Shown one piece after another: positions 1 to 8,190 of a stretch of DNA of 40,110 bases; the first letter of the stretch is position 1, and each line of letters starts with the position of its first letter. The DNA comes from Candidatus Latescibacterota bacterium (lineage in GTDB: Bacteria; Latescibacterota; UBA2968; UBA8231). The stretch covers positions 1-40,110 of the forward strand of contig RKRN01000084.1 in NCBI GenBank assembly GCA_007571365.1, in the 5' to 3' direction. Both the position numbers and the translations under genes were made by a program. The notes beneath the pieces are model-generated. The model did not search any database and was not told where the DNA came from. It saw nothing but the letters and a program-made list of their open reading frames with translations.

Positions 1-1407
1 GATCAGGTCTAAACCCAACCAGTAGTTGCGGTTGCCGCCGTCGTTGCGCAGCAGGTTCAGGCGGTCGTTGAGGTTGTTGACGATCAAGTCTAAATCGCCG
101 TCGTTGTCGTAATCGCCAAAGGCCGTGCCGCGGCTCACCTGTTCGGCCGCTAGGCCCAGCGGGCCGGCCAGCGCGAAAACGCCTTTCCGATTCCAGTACA
201 GTAGATTGCGCTGACGATAGCTAAGCCCCAATGGACGAGCTTCGAGCTGGGGGTAGAGATGGCCGTTGGCGACAAAAAGATCGAGCCAACCGTCCAAATC
301 AAAATCAGCTAAGGCCGTGCTCCACCCCAAAAAGGGCCGCACCGCACCCCCCAAACCCGCTGCGTAGGTAGCATCGGCAAAGGAACCATGGCCTAGATTT
401 TGGTACAGGGTATTGACATCGTCGGAAAAGTTGGTGACGACAATATCTACGTCGCCATCGTTATCGTAGTCACCGCTATCGACGCCCATGCCAGCTTGGG
501 CGCGTCCCTCCTCGCTGTAGGCCACCCCGGCAAGGGCCCCCACCTCGCGTAGCCGCCAAGAACCGTCGTTGCGATAGAGTAGGTTGGGGGTTGAGTCGTT
601 GGCGATATAAATATCTTGGTCGCCATCGCCATCGTAGTCGGCAAAAAGCACCCCGAGCCCGAGGTAGGCCCGTTGGTCTATTGCGGTCGCCGCGCTTACA
701 TCGGCAAAAGTGCCGTTGCCCTCATTGCGATAAAGCACATCGGCTTGGCCGTCCAAGCCGTGCGGGCCACAGAACACGGCCAAGCCCTTCCAGCCACTAC
801 AGGGTTCGCCGGCGCCGGGCGGATTATCTAGGTCGAAGTCCACGTAGTTGGCCACATAGAGATCGAGCCAACCGTCCAAATCTACATCGCCAAACGCCGC
901 ACTAGTACCCCAGCGCCGGTCGCCTACACCGGACTCTGCGAAGGTGAAGGTGCCGTTACCTTCGTTGCGGTAAAGCGCGTTCGGCCCCCAGTACGTGACG
1001 TAGAGATCGAGGTCGCCATCGTTGTCGTAGTCGGCTACCGCACAGCCCATGCCCCAACCCGTTTGCCCTAGCCCGGCCGTTTGCGTCACGTCCGCAAATG
1101 CGCGGTCGCCATCAGGGGCCGGAACATTGCGCCAGAGGCGGTTACCTGTCGCTGGCGCGTCCTGCGTCCGGGTGCCATTGACGGCAAACACATCCTGCCA
1201 GCCATCGGCGTCGTAGTCGAAAAAGGCCACCCCCGAGCCCATAGCTTCGAGAATGTAGCGCTGCTGCGGGCCACCAGACACGTGGACGAAATCTAGCCCC
1301 GCCGCTTGGGTCACGTCCGCAAAGCGCACGGCGGGCACCACAGGCTCGGGCGCACATCCCCACCCCCACAGGCTCAGCAGCGCGGCCAGCACGGCGTTAA
1401 AACCCAT
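1..1407 (-). CDS. FG-GAP/VCBS-repeat secreted protein, CRTAC1-like (C-terminus cut by window edge)
   Basis: Reading back from ATG at 1405-1407, an uninterrupted frame of 469 codons runs off the left edge. The N-terminus is short and hydrophobic with a Cys near residue 18 (GWGC), so it may be a lipoprotein, although the lipobox is not canonical. The body holds repeated FG-GAP/VCBS calcium-loop motifs: FFDYDADGWQDVF, VADYDNDGDLDLYV, FGDVDLDGWLDLYVAN, FADYDGDGDQDIYIAND, SGDYDNDGDVDIVVTN and others, which form a beta-propeller in this family. The last visible residues (NRNYWLGLDLI) match the point where CRTAC1-like proteins enter the ASPIC/UnbV domain, so that domain probably lies just outside the window. 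The start overlaps the stop of the SGNH gene by 11 bp, which implies translational coupling. These proteins are extracellular or surface-bound; the ligand is unknown. Confidence 0.88.
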   Translation of the reverse strand, partial: MGFNAVLAALLSLWGWGCAPEPVVPAVRFADVTQAAGLDFVHVSGGPQQRYILEAMGSGVAFFDYDADGWQDVFAVNGTRTQDAPATGNRLWRNVPAPDGDRAFADVTQTAGLGQTGWGMGCAVADYDNDGDLDLYVTYWGPNALYRNEGNGTFTFAESGVGDRRWGTSAAFGDVDLDGWLDLYVANYVDFDLDNPPGAGEPCSGWKGLAVFCGPHGLDGQADVLYRNEGNGTFADVSAATAIDQRAYLGLGVLFADYDGDGDQDIYIANDSTPNLLYRNDGSWRLREVGALAGVAYSEEGRAQAGMGVDSGDYDNDGDVDIVVTNFSDDVNTLYQNLGHGSFADATYAAGLGGAVRPFLGWSTALADFDLDGWLDLFVANGHLYPQLEARPLGLSYRQRNLLYWNRKGVFALAGPLGLAAEQVSRGTAFGDYDNDGDLDLIVNNLNDRLNLLRNDGGNRNYWLGLDLI

Positions 1408-2965
1408 CGGCTACCTCCGCTAGTGCTCGTTGCAGGGATGGGCGGTCTCCTAGATGCAATTCCTCAAGCATCCGCCGCAGAAACCGCAGTCCGCCCTGCT
1501 CAATGAACTGGCGGCGCTCGGCGTCTGGCAGGTGCAGCAGCGCGGCCACTTGTGCCGCCAGTAGCTCTGACAGCCGGCGGCTGAGTGCCGCCGGGGGCAC
1601 ATTATAGGGCATGCGTTTGAGAAAGAGCATCAGGTCGTTGCGCCGCCAAACCTCTTCCAACGGCGGATAGCTGGGCCGATAGTCCTCGTATTCCCCTAGC
1701 GCAGCGGACGCCCCCCACGGCCCGGTTGGCGAATTCGCCGTTAGGGTCTCGACCATGATTCGGGCAATGAGGTAATGGCCAAAGACGGTCGGATGTACGT
1801 ATTCGGAGATCAACTCGCTGCCGACGATGCCGTGTGGCGCCGCCGCCGAGAAAGCAGCTTCCACTTCGCAGAGCAATACTCCCTTCGAGCTGGCCACCTC
1901 GCGGAGTATCTGATTGAAAAGCGTCGGAGCGCGGAAAGGCAAGCGATCTAGGTCTCGCGCCCGGGTAAAGGCGGCTTTGGCCGCGCCGTATTCGCCACGA
2001 AGATAGTGCAGCCGCCCCAAAGTAAAGTGGAGATTGGCGCAGTAGGGATTTTCGCGCAGGGCGTTTCGCGCCTGTCGCTCGGCCGCGGTCCAGTGCCCGG
2101 CCGCGGTCAACGCCTCTATCTCTGGCGTCGCCGCGTCGCACGCTGAGCGCAGCGGATGGAAGTCCTTGAGATTGGCAACTAAGGTCGACAACAACAGCGG
2201 AATCTCATGCTCGGCGGCGATGAGGACGATTTCTTCGAGATTGGCGCGAAAGTTTTCCGCTGTCTTCCTGTAGCCCACGTCAAGCGGACCGATCTCTTCC
2301 CGTGCCAGATGCAAGCCGAAGGATGCAGTTCCTGCCTCGGGTTGGATCCAACGCTGCCCGAGTGCGATCAACTCTCCTAAGTAGTAGTAGATGCGCGAGC
2401 GTTGTAAAAACATCAGGAAGCGGATCATCATGCGGTCGTTGCCCACGCGGACAAAAGGCGTCGTAACTCCGTAAGGCCCCATGAATTCGTTGTGCCCCGC
2501 GTAGAGAATGACCAAGTCGGGATCGTAGTCGGCGATCTCGCGCATAAAATCCACTAGGCAAAACGTGTTGAGCGCGGTGATTCCGCAGTTGATCACCTCA
2601 AAGCGCCGCTCGGGGTACGCAGCAGGAAGCATTTTCTCTAGGTAGTGGGGAAAAGCAGCCGAAACCGGATGGGGAAAACCAACGAGGGTTGAAGCACCCA
2701 AGGCGAATACGCGCACTACGCCGGGTGCTTTATCAGCCGCAAAGCTCGACACTAGCGGCGAGGAACGCCGATATGGCTGCTGGAAGAAGCGGTAAGTGAC
2801 GTCTCGATTAGCGGTATAGACTTTTTCGCCAGCGGTCTCCGCCAACGCGAAAAGACGGGGCGAGGGGCCGAAGTCGCAAAGTTGCAAAATGCCTTCGATC
2901 CCAGCCAGCAAGCCCAACCCCGCGAGCGTGGATAGCAGATTTAGGGCCAGCACTTTGCTCTGCAT
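1397..2965 (-). CDS. SGNH/GDSL-type hydrolase with an internal TPR segment
   Basis: 522 residues. Residues about 5-30 form a hydrophobic anchor or uncleaved signal. SGNH-hydrolase blocks are visible: FALGASTL near residues 88-95 (nucleophile Ser in GAS), LYAGHNEF near 154-161 (block III Asn), and EYVHPTVFGH near 389-397 (catalytic His). Residues about 285-345 resemble a TPR (LHFTLGRLHYLRGEYGAAKAAF) inserted between blocks III and V. The family includes esterases and acyl-hydrolases acting on carbohydrate or lipid esters; the substrate here cannot be read from sequence. The gene follows the large secreted protein with a 21-bp gap and overlaps the next gene, so it sits inside a minus-strand operon. 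The upstream GGCGGACGG is only a weak ribosome-binding site. Confidence 0.8.
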   Translation of the reverse strand: MQSKVLALNLLSTLAGLGLLAGIEGILQLCDFGPSPRLFALAETAGEKVYTANRDVTYRFFQQPYRRSSPLVSSFAADKAPGVVRVFALGASTLVGFPHPVSAAFPHYLEKMLPAAYPERRFEVINCGITALNTFCLVDFMREIADYDPDLVILYAGHNEFMGPYGVTTPFVRVGNDRMMIRFLMFLQRSRIYYYLGELIALGQRWIQPEAGTASFGLHLAREEIGPLDVGYRKTAENFRANLEEIVLIAAEHEIPLLLSTLVANLKDFHPLRSACDAATPEIEALTAAGHWTAAERQARNALRENPYCANLHFTLGRLHYLRGEYGAAKAAFTRARDLDRLPFRAPTLFNQILREVASSKGVLLCEVEAAFSAAAPHGIVGSELISEYVHPTVFGHYLIARIMVETLTANSPTGPWGASAALGEYEDYRPSYPPLEEVWRRNDLMLFLKRMPYNVPPAALSRRLSELLAAQVAALLHLPDAERRQFIEQGGLRFLRRMLEELHLGDRPSLQRALAEVADGF

Positions 2966-2986
2966 CCGTCCGCCGGACAGCGGCCC

Positions 2987-5900
2987 TTAGTAGGCTACTG
3001 CAATCACTCGCTGGGCAACTTGGTGCGAGGCCCCTTGTGCATCTACATCCACCTCAATTCGGCACAGATAGAGTCCGGGAGGCACCGGTGCCCCCTGTGC
3101 GTCGCGCCCGTCCCAGTGCATCACTTGCTCGCCAAAGCTATGGCGCTGCTCTTGCCAAATCGGCCGGCCGCTCAAGTCGAATATCTGCACCTGTAGTGCT
3201 CGTGCGGCATTGAGGTTGCCAATGGCGAAGCGAACTTCGGTCTGGTCGTTGACCCCATCGGCGTTAGGCGTGAAGGGATTGGGAGCAATGGTCGCCTCTT
3301 GGATTACCCGCGAAGAGAAGGGCACTGAGATGCTTAGCGAGGTACTCGGCGTCGCAGTGGTAGCATCGCCAGGATCTACTTGCTGCCACGATTCCGGGTG
3401 CGCCGAGTCGCGGATCGACACATCAACGGTACTGCCGTTGAGCAAGACCCGCGCCTTGAAGCGCACCTGTACCATCTCCCCTGCTGCCACCACCGCACCG
3501 CGCTCGGCTCGCGGCAAGGCATTGTAGGCACTTTCATTTAGTGGCTCGCCGTCTTGGTCGAACGGGAACTGTCCCCCTTTGCCTAGAAGCCGACGAAAGT
3601 AGCGAACAGACCCCTTGAGCGAATCCTCCAACGCCCGAAAGTCCGTCTTGGAAACCGCTTGTTCTATGATTTGCCCCTCGGCGTCTCGGCCGGTGACCGC
3701 GAAGTAAACGACGCGGCCTTGCTCTTCAAAGGGGAGTCCCAAATAGGTCAACTCGTTGAGGAGACGCCCGTCGGCATCTACGGGCACTTCATCGCCTTCT
3801 TCGACAATTGCGCGGTAGTACGTCCTCGAGTCATCCCGTTGCGGCTGCAAGGTAACCTTCTCCGGCAACCGCAAGAGCACCTCGGTATCGCCGGGGAAAA
3901 ACGCCTTGACGGTATCGCCGACGGCGTTCAGCAACGCTTGGTAACGACGCCCGTCCGGCTCGGCAAACCAAAGCGTGCGTTCCCCGCTTATTGGGTCTTG
4001 GCGCGAGCCTGATTCGGCGAAGCGGTGCGCTTGTTCATCGCCTAGACGCACTTCAAAAACCTCAACTGCGGGGATCGGATCGACATTGATTAGAATGTCG
4101 TCAAAGCGGCGACTCGGCTGGCCCCCAGGCTGGTCTTCGACAAAAGACGGATTGATAAAGAGTGAAAAGTCGCGTTCCTCGCCGAAGGGAACCTCACTGG
4201 GCCAGACTTCGGCCAGCGACCGGCCAGCGACCGGCGGCATGAACTGCACCCGCATCGAGCGAAGCGAAGCAGCGACTTCGGGATCGGTAGAAAGTAGCTG
4301 GGCCTGTATTTGCATATAGCGTCTGGGGCTAGGCGAGGCGACCAACTCCCCCGAGTGTGCATAGCGCTGACTCCAACTACTCCAACCGCCGCCGGGCTTG
4401 ATGCGGGAGACGACCGGCCCCTGAAATCCCTTGGGTAGCTTATTGTATTCAGCCTCGGTCTTAGGCTCGCCGCCGCTGCCGTAGTATTCGGTCACTTCGA
4501 TCAACCGGTCGCCCGTGCGCGTGCGGATCTCCACCTGCGCTAGGTCGGGATCGGGAATGTCAGCTTCCCACTCAATGCGGCCTAGCAGGACCGCGCTTGG
4601 CAGCTCGATTATCGGCGAAGTCAGGGTGACTTCCGACGGGGCGCCTTGGCCGAAGAGCTGGAATTCGCGGATGCGGTCGCCGGTATTGTAGCCGCCGGCC
4701 CGGCCCGCCTGCGAGGAGAATATCTGCGAGGTCAGATAGCGGACTTGCAGCAATTCGTCAAAGCCCTGCTCAACCGTACCGCCCTGCTGGCGGTGAATTT
4801 CTTCCCACTCAAGGTTGCCGTTGGCATCCCGCGTACCGTCCGAAGCACGCAGCACCATCTCATCGACGCCGCTGATGCCGCCGACCATGCGGAAGTAGTT
4901 CAGCCAGAATCTGGCCCCTAGGTCTAAGGTCAACACGCCGCGATTGTCAAAGCGCGGGTCTGGCGACCAGACTAGCTGCAAGTAGTTGCTCTCGTAGCGC
5001 CCGTCAAAGCCGGGGGTACCCGCAAAGGTACCGGTCAGGTCCACACTACCGCCGCCGTCGACGATCCCCAACGCGATGTTATCGCCTTGGCTCCAAACCT
5101 CAATATCGGCTAACCGAGGCCGCTCGCGCTGATAGTAGATCAGCCGACCTTGGCGCTGGGGGTCAACTTGGGAGAAGATATCCTCTTCTACCTTGGTCTC
5201 GCTGCCGGTTGCGTTGACAATGTGGTAGTCGATCCCCCCTTGGTCTTCCACCGACAGGGCCATAAACTCGGCCTCCGAGACCGGGCGGAACTTGTCAAAT
5301 CGGCTGTCGGTGATGGCGATCCGCACAATGTGCAACTGCCGGAAGAATCCGGCGGCGTCGGGGTCTAGATCGAACTCCAACACCGTCTGATCTTCGTTGG
5401 GAACGATCGTGCGCTCAATGAGCGAGAGTGGCGCGTCGCGTAGGTCGGAGGCTGTACCGAGGATGCGGACTTGGCGGAACGGCTCGCCCATTTCTGGATC
5501 GACAAAGCGCAGCACAATCCGCGAGACTGCGACCAGCCGCCCTAAGTCGATATCTATGTACCAGTTCTCAAACGAACGACTGTGATATTCGATTCGCCTA
5601 TCGGTCCTGCTAGTCGCTTCGTAGGTTGTGCGATTCACCCGCCGCTCACCCGCCTCATCCCGGGCGAAGTAGTAAATCGGCCCGCGTTGGTCTTCAGGGA
5701 GCGTCTCATAGGTCGTGCGATCTACCGCGCTGCTGGGCTCCCAATACGTCCGCGGATCTCCATCGAGTACGAAAGCCGCGGACTCGGGGTTGTTGGGCGT
5801 GTACTTGATGCCCCCGTGGTAGTAGTACCAAATGACCGGATCGCCCACTTCGATACCCTTTTTTGAGTTGGCCTTCAGATGCACGATGGGTACGCCGGCT

Positions 5901-6244
5901 ACGCTTGCGGGCGCGGTGCGGATGTTGAACGGCGTGGGGAGGTCGGCACGACCGAGGTCCTTGAGCAGTTTTTCGTAGGCCTTCTGATCGCCGATGAGGG
6001 TCTGAAACTGGTCCATTCCCGCCACGGCGTTGATTTCGCTGCGGATAGTGCGCGGGCGCACCAAGTGCGTGTGTGGATTGATTTCTACTCCGTGTTTGGG
6101 CCGAGTCCACGCTTCCCAATGCTCGGCCCGGTCAACGGAAAGCCCACTGGCCGAGAGGCTAAAACCTGTTTGGGCATTGGTCTGCGTATGGATCAACGCG
6201 ACAAAACTGAGCAAGTATAGGCTACATGCGAATGACTTCGACAT
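2987..6244 (-). CDS. Large secreted discoidin-like/FlgD-C-terminal-domain protein (paralogue 1)
   Basis: The start is placed at 6244 because GGAGGGAG lies just upstream and a signal peptide follows at once (SFACSLYLLSFVALIHTQTNA). An in-frame ATG at 6313 would add 23 charged residues and overlap the upstream gene. The product has 1085 residues. VLDGDPRTYWEPSS near 160-173 and the following IDLGRLVAVSRI strand look like an F5/8 type C (discoidin) fold; a second DLGARFWLNYFRMVGG segment lies further on. The C-terminus has PNPFTPNADGVND and a FlgD-like Ig domain (FDLSGRPIW, WDGRDAQG, VPPGLYLCRIEV), as found in secreted proteins of FCB-type bacteria. The last residues are VIAVAY. Eight copies of a short motif (YxxLPxxxxGxVxYF-like) are scattered through it. 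Two paralogues lie at 16274-19249 and 21648-23792. Function unknown; probably cell-surface or exported. Confidence 0.85.
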   Translation of the reverse strand: MSKSFACSLYLLSFVALIHTQTNAQTGFSLSASGLSVDRAEHWEAWTRPKHGVEINPHTHLVRPRTIRSEINAVAGMDQFQTLIGDQKAYEKLLKDLGRADLPTPFNIRTAPASVAGVPIVHLKANSKKGIEVGDPVIWYYYHGGIKYTPNNPESAAFVLDGDPRTYWEPSSAVDRTTYETLPEDQRGPIYYFARDEAGERRVNRTTYEATSRTDRRIEYHSRSFENWYIDIDLGRLVAVSRIVLRFVDPEMGEPFRQVRILGTASDLRDAPLSLIERTIVPNEDQTVLEFDLDPDAAGFFRQLHIVRIAITDSRFDKFRPVSEAEFMALSVEDQGGIDYHIVNATGSETKVEEDIFSQVDPQRQGRLIYYQRERPRLADIEVWSQGDNIALGIVDGGGSVDLTGTFAGTPGFDGRYESNYLQLVWSPDPRFDNRGVLTLDLGARFWLNYFRMVGGISGVDEMVLRASDGTRDANGNLEWEEIHRQQGGTVEQGFDELLQVRYLTSQIFSSQAGRAGGYNTGDRIREFQLFGQGAPSEVTLTSPIIELPSAVLLGRIEWEADIPDPDLAQVEIRTRTGDRLIEVTEYYGSGGEPKTEAEYNKLPKGFQGPVVSRIKPGGGWSSWSQRYAHSGELVASPSPRRYMQIQAQLLSTDPEVAASLRSMRVQFMPPVAGRSLAEVWPSEVPFGEERDFSLFINPSFVEDQPGGQPSRRFDDILINVDPIPAVEVFEVRLGDEQAHRFAESGSRQDPISGERTLWFAEPDGRRYQALLNAVGDTVKAFFPGDTEVLLRLPEKVTLQPQRDDSRTYYRAIVEEGDEVPVDADGRLLNELTYLGLPFEEQGRVVYFAVTGRDAEGQIIEQAVSKTDFRALEDSLKGSVRYFRRLLGKGGQFPFDQDGEPLNESAYNALPRAERGAVVAAGEMVQVRFKARVLLNGSTVDVSIRDSAHPESWQQVDPGDATTATPSTSLSISVPFSSRVIQEATIAPNPFTPNADGVNDQTEVRFAIGNLNAARALQVQIFDLSGRPIWQEQRHSFGEQVMHWDGRDAQGAPVPPGLYLCRIEVDVDAQGASHQVAQRVIAVAY

Positions 6245-6299
6245 GGCTGGCTCCCTCCGGCAGCAACGAAGACGTAGTAGCTGGATTTTAATCATTAAA

Positions 6300-8039
6300 T
6301 CAGGGGGTTTCAATCTGTTTTTGCGGCGGTTGAGTCAAGCTAGCCAAGAGCGCGTCCGGCAACGCCGCGGCTAGCCGGTCGGCAAACGCGGTCACCTGAT
6401 TCTGGTACTTGGCCCGCAACTGGTCCATTAGTTCGTCGAAACGCATCCGCTCTTGGCGCTGGACTAGCGAAGCCCGCGCCCGCCGCAAGGCCTTGTCCGC
6501 TGGTTCCGGCTGGGCTTCTTGGCGCCGCATTACCTTAAAGAAAATGTATCCGTCGCGGGTCTCCACTGGGCCGCGCAACGCATCTAACGGTGCCTCTTGC
6601 AGCGCGGGCCAGAGCTTGGGATAGACGACCTTGTTGGGGCTGATCATGCAGACTAGGCCGTCTGGCTGCCGCGGTCGCACGTTGAAACCGCGCTGCCGGG
6701 CCATTTGTAGAAGATCGGCCGCGTTGTCCAATTCTTCTGCGAGTTGTGCAGCTTCTTCTTTGGCGGGAACAATGAGTTCCTCGTAGCAGATGCGCTCCGG
6801 CAGCAAAAACTGCTCGGGGCGCTCGTCGATATAGCGGCGGGCCGCCTCGTCCTCGACCGCGACCTTGTCACTGACCTCCATTTGGCGCAAGCGGGTCAAC
6901 AAAAGCTCCTCTTTAGCATCCTCCACCCAAGCGACGACGGCTGGCTCGTGCGGGATGCCCGCCTCAATAGCCGCGTGGGCCAGCATGGTTTCGGGCCGAA
7001 TAAAGCGGCGGGCAATCGCGGCGATAAACGCACTGTCCACCAGTGCTTTACGCGCGTGTATCCGGTGTAGCTTTAGCGTGTGAAGATACTCGTCTACGCT
7101 GACTTGGCCGCCTTTGTAGCTGAAAAGTGCTATCCTGCGCTCGGCCGCGCTCAAGTGCTGCATCTGCTGCGCCGGATTCGCCGCCAGCGCCGCGAGAATC
7201 TGGCGGCCGGCCGCATCCATGGCCCAGCCCAACTCGTAGGCCAGCATTTCCACCTTGCGCTCCTCAACTTCCATTTGGCCTAACTTCATTAACTGGGCTT
7301 GCAACGCAGCTTGGTGGGTTGCCAATTCGGCCTGCTGCTCGCCGATAAAGCGAATGAGTTGATAGGACCGACCGCGCGCTAGCGGAGGCGAGACTTCCCC
7401 CGCTGCGAGAGTATCGAAAATCGCCACAGGTATGCCCATCCGCTCAGCTAGCGAGCGATTGAGAAAACCCACCTCGCCCGCGCGTTCAGCCGCTTGGCTA
7501 TCCAGCGAATGCGCCCGGGCCAAATCGGCCCAAGACGCCCCGGCCGCTAGCTGCTGCTGCAGTTGGCGGGCCTCTTGCTGACTGGCGACCACGATGGCAG
7601 CCAAAAATCGCTCGCGCGCTAGGCCGAGTTCCTCAAAGTGCCGGCGGATATCCTCTTCGGTTACTTGTACTAGCGGCGCGATCTCGCGCTGACGCAGCAC
7701 CGAGACGATGTACTTCCGCTGCTTATTGCTCAGCTTCTCCACCACTTGCGCGTCCTGCTCCAGACCTCGGTTACGCGCCTCCAGTAGCAGTAATTCTTGG
7801 TCGATCAAGCTCTGCAGGTAGTCTTCTCGTGCCTGTTGGCCCTGCTTGTGGGTATAGAGACCTGGCAACAGGTTGAGCACGAATCGCCGTAGCTCCTCGG
7901 CGTGGATCGCTTTCTGCCCCACTATGGCGACGATTGCTTCCTCTTCCTGTTTGCCGCAGGCCTCTAAAACGACCAGTAAGCCCAAGAGCAGACTCCCCAT
8001 TCGCCATGCCGCTTGCTGTTTACCCTTACTCATCTTCAT
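6300..8039 (-). CDS. Parvulin-type peptidyl-prolyl cis-trans isomerase lipoprotein (SurA/PrsA-like)
   Basis: 579 residues from the ATG at 8039, which has AGGAAG at a suitable distance; an in-frame ATG at 8066 is less favoured. The N-terminus (SLLLGLLVVLEAC) is a lipoprotein signal with Cys28 as the likely lipidated residue. A SurA-N-like helical region follows (HAEELRRFVLNLLPGL, SLIDQELLLLEAR). Two parvulin-like domains are visible: residues about 141-233 (ASWADLARAHSLDS, GEVGFLNRS, VAIFDTLAAGEVSPP) and a more divergent one at about 418-506 (RICYEELIV, ARQRGFNV, RGPVETRDGYIFFKV). The family isomerises X-Pro bonds and chaperones proteins in the periplasm. It is the first gene of the minus-strand operon, 55 bp ahead of the large secreted protein, a plausible client. 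Confidence 0.85.
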   Translation of the reverse strand: MKMSKGKQQAAWRMGSLLLGLLVVLEACGKQEEEAIVAIVGQKAIHAEELRRFVLNLLPGLYTHKQGQQAREDYLQSLIDQELLLLEARNRGLEQDAQVVEKLSNKQRKYIVSVLRQREIAPLVQVTEEDIRRHFEELGLARERFLAAIVVASQQEARQLQQQLAAGASWADLARAHSLDSQAAERAGEVGFLNRSLAERMGIPVAIFDTLAAGEVSPPLARGRSYQLIRFIGEQQAELATHQAALQAQLMKLGQMEVEERKVEMLAYELGWAMDAAGRQILAALAANPAQQMQHLSAAERRIALFSYKGGQVSVDEYLHTLKLHRIHARKALVDSAFIAAIARRFIRPETMLAHAAIEAGIPHEPAVVAWVEDAKEELLLTRLRQMEVSDKVAVEDEAARRYIDERPEQFLLPERICYEELIVPAKEEAAQLAEELDNAADLLQMARQRGFNVRPRQPDGLVCMISPNKVVYPKLWPALQEAPLDALRGPVETRDGYIFFKVMRRQEAQPEPADKALRRARASLVQRQERMRFDELMDQLRAKYQNQVTAFADRLAAALPDALLASLTQPPQKQIETP

Positions 8040-8062
8040 GCCTATACTTCCTGCGGGGGTGG

Positions 8063-8122
8063 GCACTTTGAACTTCTTAGGACATTCGGCCTCTTTATCT
8101 ATTGCCTAAAATTTCAAAGTGC
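8063..8122. promoter_or_regulatory. Inverted repeat in a divergent intergenic region (possible operator)
   Basis: The left arm 8063-8081 (GCACTTTGAACTTCTTAGG) and right arm 8105-8122 (CCTAAAATTTCAAAGTGC) are inverted copies. The outer 10 bp are perfect and the inner 5 bp match after a small offset; the spacer is about 23 nt. It lies between the divergent PPIase and TMTC-like genes and ends 5 bp before the -35 box of the latter. It could be a regulator-binding dyad or an mRNA hairpin in the PPIase leader. No T-tract follows, so it is not an intrinsic terminator. Confidence 0.5.
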
Positions 8123-8126
8123 CTCA

Positions 8127-8155
8127 TTGCCCTTCTTTTTTGCCGCGAGTATATA
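8127..8155 (+). promoter_or_regulatory. Sigma-70-type promoter for the TMTC-like gene
   Basis: TTGCCC (8127-8132), a 17-bp spacer and TATATA (8150-8155). Transcription would begin near 8162, which excludes the in-frame ATG at 8119 and supports the ATG at 8191. Confidence 0.5.
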
Positions 8156-8190
8156 TAGTCGAAACGGCCCCGATCCTCAAGTCTTGGTCC

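Noticed and set aside
8119..8190. Longer start for the TMTC-like gene
   Set aside because: It precedes the predicted -35/-10 boxes, so the transcript would not contain it; the extra residues show no family features.
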